Shown here: piece after piece, positions 58,268-64,000 of the stretch
Layout: the number at the start of each line of letters is the position of its first letter
Numbering within the stretch: position 1 is the first letter of the stretch
Assembly (NCBI RefSeq): GCF_958979055.1
Contig: NC_084887.1
Location: forward strand, 38,877,120-38,941,119
Length of the DNA: 64,000 nucleotides
Source of the DNA: Alnus glutinosa
Lineage: Eukaryota; Streptophyta; Magnoliopsida; Fagales; Betulaceae
Direction of reading: 5' to 3'
Notes under the pieces: generated by a model
Told to the model about the DNA's origin: nothing
Database searches by the model: none
Seen by the model: only the letters and a program-made list of their open reading frames with translations
Translations under genes and position numbers: made by a program

Positions 58268-61200
58268 TTATACCTCAGATTTTAAGGAATGCCTCACACA
58301 TACTAGATCATCCAATTTATTGCCATCCATTTTGTATAAGGAGACACCTTGCATTTGTATATATTGATCCTGTGCTTCCTTCCTTAAACTCTCAAAAGGC
58401 ATGACTTCCCATTTACTGTAATTTGAATACTTCCTGACATCACTCATGTCTGGAGATCCTGAGAGAGGTCCATCGCTGTCAGGGTCCACGTTGCCCCACA
58501 CCTTACAACTACCAAACTGGCTCAAATCACCCGCTTGACCAGCTTGACTCCTCTTTAAACGCAAGGCTGCAGCATGAGCTCTGCTTATCATACCTCGACT
58601 AGGCACATCTGACCAGTCTTGCTTCCTCTTGGATCTCATGGGAGAATGGATCCTAATAACCTGACAGTCATAAACCCTAGTCACTTGGAGATAATAATCG
58701 TTGTGTCTGGGCTTGTGTTCTCAGAGGGAAAAGTGAAAGAAGGAAGTAAAGGGAGAAAGGGAGAGTATATCCTTACACCAAGGCATTCTAGAAGCTGGTA
58801 GTATGCTCTCCCTTGAAGTGGGTTGTGCCCCTTCCTAGGCGTAGAGAAGTATCGCGTCCTATCAGAAAGATTATGAAATATATGAGCAAAAGTGAAAGGA
58901 CTGCAACTACAGGATTGCAAGTAGATAAGGAAACCTGAACTTCATGAGATCCTCATGTGTTTAAAGAAATCAATGTAGCCAGAATAAAAGGAAATGGCCA
59001 AAAGCAATAACAATAAGTTGGGATACCGATGCAAATACCAAGGAAATAAGCAGGTTTTCAATTGATGATAAACATGGTAGTGACAGTAAGAAAATCGGAA
59101 TTGAGCTGACCATTCAGTATAACCAGGATCAACAGTAAATCCATATACGTCAACAATGTCACACATGGAGAGGGCTAGTTCTATAGATTTCATTCCAGTT
59201 CCTTTGGCACCTCGACGTAGCACAATACCTTGGAAGAGATAAACAGGATTTGGAATACTCTGCAACATAAGCAATCCAAAGTGTTAACAATGTCTTTAAA
59301 GGAGACTTCCAATTAGTAAATCAGTGTGTATCGAGTGTCCAACCACACCAAAACAAGAATAATTTACTATGACATTGTAACATATCAAAGAACTTAACGG
59401 AAACAAAATAGTACTCATTTTCATCCCAGCAGTTAGGTATTTAGCGTAGCAAACTGAAAGAATGGTCTAGCACAGAGGTAGAAGCACAGGTTTCAAAAAT
59501 TACATAACATAGAAAAGTAGTTTGATCGTGCACTCATCTAATCAATGATTCATGGCCTCTTTCTCTGGGCATGCCATAATTATGGCCAACGTTAAATCTT
59601 TACTAGCTTATACACATATAGCGTTCACACTGAACCACCTCCTAGAGATTAAGGAATGTAACGGCCTTCTGAGAAAAGATTTTCACCTTAATCATTGCAT
59701 TGAAATCTCTGTGCGTCACACTTTTAATTATAAGTACCTCATTAGCTGCAGGAGAAAATATTTGTAAGTCACGAAACTGAGTCATGCACCAACTGACTTC
59801 GGTAACTTTACTAAATAGGGCACCAAAATCAGAGACATATCATATATCAAAATACATTAATAACCGGCTAGAAACAACAACAATGGACAAGACGACAAGA
59901 CAGACTACCATGCCAATGTCATAAGGCAAGAGCAACACAGCTCTTGTTCTAACACATGATAGAAATAAGAAATAAATATAAAGGAGAAAATTGCACTGCA
60001 TAGCATTTGATTTTTATTTGTTACGCAACATATAAAGAATAACTTACTAGATCCATTTAAAATGGTAACCATGTTACGTGCAGCACCCCTCACTACAAGT
60101 CGAAAATCCCTCTTCGAACCAACATACTTGGCATATTTCTATACAAGATAAGGAAAAACAAGATGAGTACTGTCATAAACAACTTCAGTATGACTATCAC
60201 CTACATTATGCTCAAAATCATTTTGGTGACATTTAAAAAAGGAAAGGAGGAAATATCATAAATGGAGCTCTCTGGTGACTCAGACATGTCTATGAAAGGA
60301 TAAGTGAGTAATAGACACTATGTTGAGCAAAGTGCTTTCTGGAAAGAACCAAATAAATGATCCATTTTATCCGAAATCATTATTTGTTTCGGTAGAGCTA
60401 AAAGGCTTAGCCGTACCAAATAGCCACCAAATAAAATGACTAGAATGTGAACAGAAACCTCACATTCATTGATGAGAGGAAAAGATTTTTCACCTCATTA
60501 ACAGGAGCCTCATTGTCCCGTATAACAGCATCATGACTATCAATCTCTTTCCCAAACTTCGTCTTTAAGAGATCTCCTGAGTTTCCAACAACTGCACACG
60601 TGCCAAACTGCCGGGGATGGAAAGGGGGCTTTGCGGGTAAAATCATATTGAGGTGTTCCTCACAAAGGGAGCGATTATAGCATTTATCTGCTCCCCTGTG
60701 ACCAAGGAAACAAAGGCATTAAAGAGACTTACTTGACATGTTCTAACGAAATAAATAAGAAATGAAACAAATAAAACAGAACACATGATTGTTCATAACC
60801 ATACAATTGTGCTATCCTTTTCGCTGCATACTCTAGCCACCCATCAGGCCGAGCATCTAGATACTCTCTTGTCAACACCGTAGTCATGTTACGATACTGC
60901 ATCCCAAAATCATCAGTGCCTATACTCTCATCAATAAAATAATTACCCCGATAAATAAGTATAATATCTGACCTGTTCCCACAATAGAATCGCCTCACAA
61001 ACATCATACGTGTACTCCAATGGCTCATATATCTTAAACTGTGCATTGTACTGCAATTAGTAAAACTAAAACTATCAGCAATCAGCTGCTTATAGCAAAA
61101 TGCATCATAAATAGTGCAAGCATGAGAGAGACAGACCCAAGTGCTGTTAGTGCCTTCGGGGAATTTAAGAATCAATTTACAGTGGTCAATAATATGTGCA

Positions 61201-61805
61201 GTGAGTCCAAGCCCCCTGTTTGCCTACACACAATTCCAAACTTATTACAGAACTAACATATGAGCATAATACGAAAACAAAATAAATAACTAAATAATAA
61301 AAAAGTGCACTTGTTTCCTCAAATTTTCGGATTTCACTCGGTAATTCTTTTGTCAAATCAGTAAGCACAAAACACAATATAAACACAAGAAAGTAATGAG
61401 CCAACTACGCTCCAGATCTAAACATATCAAGTTTTAATTCGAATCATACTCAACTTGGCCAGTTGAAACTGAAACAATCCGACTACACCAAAAACATGAA
61501 CTTTACTTGCCTAAATATGATCGATCAGCTATAATTTATACGAAAAAGTAGTTCATAAAAAGAAACCCATGTATCAAAATAGAAGATACAAACAAATGGG
61601 AGCATACTTAAGCACAGCTAGCGAAGCCCCATAAGCAATCAGTAACAATATGGGAACTTCTAAAGAGAAATGTGGGAAGGAAATGATGCCCACCACGCAT
61701 TGCTGAACACCGGACTGAAATTCCGATAAAACCCGAACTTCTTCTCTGTTGAGATCTGATTTCTGATCACCTGGAAAATTACATTACCAATTTCGGAAAA
61801 TTTAC

Positions 61806-61846
<41 letters not shown>

Positions 61847-62034
61847 TCCAAGCTTGGGATTGTAGAGTAAACGTAAATAGTTGTCAGTGATGAAAAGTGA
61901 GGAAAACCTGTGAAGAAAGAGGATTGGATTGCAAAAACGAGAAGAGAGAAGAGAACAGCAGCGCACACCAGATGGAGAAGCGTCGGTCGTCTGTTGTTGC
62001 CGTTGTTCGAGGATGATGCCTTGTGGGCTCTCAT
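58268..62034 (-). CDS. SIA1: Sialyltransferase-like protein 1 (GT29; MGP2/SIA1, At1g08660-like)
   Basis: A Golgi type II glycosyltransferase of family GT29, 478 residues; the Arabidopsis gene MGP2 is needed for pollen tube growth. Plants lack typical sialic acid, so the donor and acceptor are unsettled. Eleven exons: 61908-62034, 61694-61770, 61137-61223, 60973-61050, 60805-60896, 60494-60695, 60048-60138, 59687-59745, 59111-59259, 58777-58858, 58268-58660; all junctions are GT-AG and in phase. A signal anchor lies at about 19-41 ([20 protein letters not shown]). Sialylmotif L is at 186-222 ([32 protein letters not shown]), S near 290-315 ([27 protein letters not shown]) and the C-terminal YYQLLECLG and [11 protein letters not shown] blocks are conserved. 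MRAHKA at 62034 is preferred; an in-frame ATG at 62061 would add nine residues. Confidence 0.94.
61808..61842. repeat. (GA)n microsatellite in SIA1 intron 1
   Basis: About 17 GA units; a second, shorter GA run (62076-62096) lies upstream of the start codon. Confidence 0.9.
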
Positions 62035-62611
62035 CGAGAACAACCAGAAACGCGCGGACACACACCGGAGGATGTGAGAGAGAGAGAGAGAGAGAGATTA
62101 TTCAGCAATGAAAATCCAGCGAGAGCCTCTTTTTTCTGTTTTCGGCAACATGCAAACGACGCCGTCCCTTTCATGTGCTAGCCTCATTGCAGTCTTGCAG
62201 ACTTGCACAGTCGATCTCACTTTTTTTTTTTTATTTAATTATTATTATTATTAGAGTGGTTAAGATTTATTTGAATTTGCGATTTTAAAATATATGATTT
62301 GAAATATAATTAGTGTTTGGTAAAATTGTGATTTGATATTTAAAATTACAATTTAACCTTTAAAATTATGCGTTATATATAAAAAAAATATTGCGAATTT
62401 GAAAACACAAATTTTTTATATTTTTAAATCGTAATTTTTTTTTTTTAAAATGCACTCTCAAAAGACTCATATTTTACAATTTGAATTAAAATTGCACATT
62501 TTATCGAAATCCTAATATAAATGCACCCAAACAATTAAAATTGGTTGTAAAAAAAAGTGACCATCAGTAAAAATGAGAATGAGTTATGTTTCGGAATGTC
62601 AAATCAACTTA

Positions 62612-63464
62612 TGCTCCGTTTATTTCGGTGTAAAATGGTTTCCGTCATAAAATAGTTTCAAGGAAGTTATTTTTCAGAAAAATATTTTTCGTCGAAATCA
62701 TTTTTCGGTGTTTGGCGCGTACGGAAAATTACAAATATTTTTTATATTTTAATTTAATCATATTAATTTTAAAAATTAAATTTTATCCACAAAATAAAAA
62801 ATATTAATATAAAATAATATAAAGATATTTTTTTTATATTTGGCATATACAAATTCTGGCAAAAGTTGCCGGAATCCGACCATTCTTGCCGGATTCTGGC
62901 GATCTTTGCCGAAATCCGGCACAAAACAGCCGGATCCCGGCCAGTTGACCAGAAGCCGGCCGTCCTGGCCAGTTTTCGGCTAGAACAGCTGGATCCGGCC
63001 AGATGCCGGGGGTCCGGCCAGAACGGCCGAATCCGTCCAGGATCCCTGCCAGATGGCCGGTGATCCGGCGTTCTGGTGGGATCCGGCCTCTTCGGCCAGA
63101 GATCCGACCATTCTGCCAGATTCCGGCTAGTCTGGCTGGGATCTGACACGGTATCCCCGGATTCCGGCTTAATTTGTCGAATTTCGGCACCGACTGGAGT
63201 CGGAATCTAACTTGTCGAAATTCAGCAATAATCAACTGCTTGAACGTAAAGGTCGACTGTGTTGTTTAAAAGAGAGTCGACAGCATCTACTGTCTACGGA
63301 AAATGATTTACGCTTTTAAAAAGCGTAAATCATTTTCCGAAATTTATTAAGCATTTTTGGTTAAATGGAAATCATTTTCCGGTTGACCATTATTTTCGCC
63401 CATACCAAACACCGGATAATACCGAAACTATTTTCCAGAAATCATTTCACACCGAAACGGGGCA
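62612..63464. mobile_element. TIR element with CCGG-rich minisatellite core, TTA target duplication
   Basis: 853 bp. The left end TGCTCCGTTTATTTCGGTG and the right end, inverted, TGCCCCGTTTCGGTG extend into similar arms (GAAATCATTTT, TTCGGTGTTTGG against TCCGGTGTTTGG). TTA flanks it at 62609-62611 and 63465-63467; a 3-bp TTA duplication is typical of PIF/Harbinger elements, though this class call is tentative. The interior (62850-63180) is a GC-rich array of degenerate CCGGATCCGGCC-like units. A perfect palindrome of 20-bp arms lies at 63298-63338. The long open frames on the minus strand here are by-products of the repeat. A degenerate relative is at 15127-15661. Confidence 0.72.
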
Positions 63465-63467
63465 TTA

Positions 63468-64000
63468 ATCACTGTTCAAATTCAAGACTTTTTTTTTTTT
63501 TTTTTTTTTCTTTTTTAAGTGCAGGTTCATGACTTCTAATTTGATATTATAATCACTATTTATACTCAAAGATTAAATTAATAAAAAATAATATATTTAT
63601 CTATTTAATTTATATTTTAATACGTACTCAATTTATCAACCTTTTGAAAATACTCCGAGAACACTGTTAGTCTGTTACAACCTTTGCAAAGATCAGAAGG
63701 AAAAACCGCTTCCATAATCGGCTACTCAGTTATGTAATTCTATTTGGTCAAAAAAAAGTTATGTAATTCTATTATTTGGATTGAAATAAAAAATTAGAAA
63801 TATGTCCAATTATATTGGGACTGCAGGGAACAATTATACTTTTCGGATCAAGCATAGCACCTTTCTTTAAGCAATAAACGAGTGCTGGAAATTACAAGGT
63901 ATAGGATCCAATACTCCTTTCCCTAATATCCTTTTGATATCAAAGGTTAACCAAGGATCATAAACAGAAGCACCATTTTATTAACAAAAAGAAGTTTTCA
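63468..64000. other. Right-edge intergenic DNA
   Basis: AT-rich with a poly-T at 63488-63509. The last 160 bp are more complex and could be the 3' untranslated region of a gene that lies beyond the edge, but nothing in them proves it. Confidence 0.4.

Noticed and set aside
62769-63235. Two overlapping long open frames on the minus strand (126 and 133 residues) rich in Arg, Pro and Gly
   Set aside because: They read through the CCGG-rich repeat core of a TIR element in two frames; no domain, and repeat composition explains the lack of stops.
1-64000. CRISPR arrays, operons, ribosomal RNA or tRNA genes
   Set aside because: Plant nuclear DNA; no array of regular spacers, no rRNA and no complete tRNA cloverleaf was seen (only the SINE head).

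Overview
The window is nuclear DNA from a flowering plant, almost certainly a woody eudicot (rosid). Genes have GT-AG introns, long AT-rich intergenic stretches, many small inverted-repeat transposons and simple repeats, and the proteins read as close relatives of Arabidopsis families. The species cannot be fixed from sequence alone; a Fagales-like tree is a weak guess.

Layout, left to right. 1-2000: 5' part of a mitochondrial phosphate carrier gene (minus strand, runs off the left edge). 2-5 kb: nested miniature transposons. 5.2-7.4 kb: a two-exon DYW-class PPR RNA-editing factor (minus) whose last residue is Leu instead of Trp. 8.3-8.6 kb: a small GPI-anchored arabinogalactan protein (minus). 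11.0-13.7 kb: a phosphoglycerate-mutase-like protein (minus). 14-20 kb: intergenic with Mutator-type and other MITEs. 20.9-23.9 kb: a short-chain dehydrogenase (plus). 24.4-25.3 kb: a type I MADS-box gene (minus). 25.7-33.9 kb: MITE-rich intergenic DNA. 33.9-37.9 kb: the ICE1/SCREAM bHLH gene (plus), with a SINE in intron 3. 38.6-42.3 kb: a truncated LINE (minus) split by a solo LTR. 45.5-50.7 kb: a 12-exon aspartate kinase gene (plus). 50.9-51.8 kb: a Mutator-like element carrying apparent host-gene fragments. 53.0-53.6 kb: a CCDC86/Cgr1-type nucleolar protein (plus). 54.0-54.9 kb: a dead PPR gene. 55.8-56.7 kb: the light-regulated protein LIR1 (minus), with a MITE abutting its first splice donor. 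58.3-62.0 kb: an 11-exon sialyltransferase-like gene (GT29, minus). 62.6-63.5 kb: a TIR element with a CCGG-rich core.

The gene set is not an operon or pathway. It looks like a conserved neighbourhood. As I recall the Arabidopsis gene numbers, LIR1/CCL, ICE1, the dehydrogenase, the PGM-like gene and the PPR gene lie together at At3g26740-At3g26782, and the phosphate carrier and aspartate kinase lie together at At5g14040 and At5g14060. The window would then be a less fractionated version of the ancestral block.

No new enzymatic or defence system is visible. The most interesting points are molecular: the DYW to DYL change in the editing factor, a 32-base match between ICE1 exon 1 and the arm of a gene-capturing Mutator-like element 17 kb away, a MITE whose target duplication overlaps the LIR1 splice donor, a duplicated splice donor and tandem GC/GT donors in the aspartate kinase gene, and a perfect 15-bp hairpin upstream of it.
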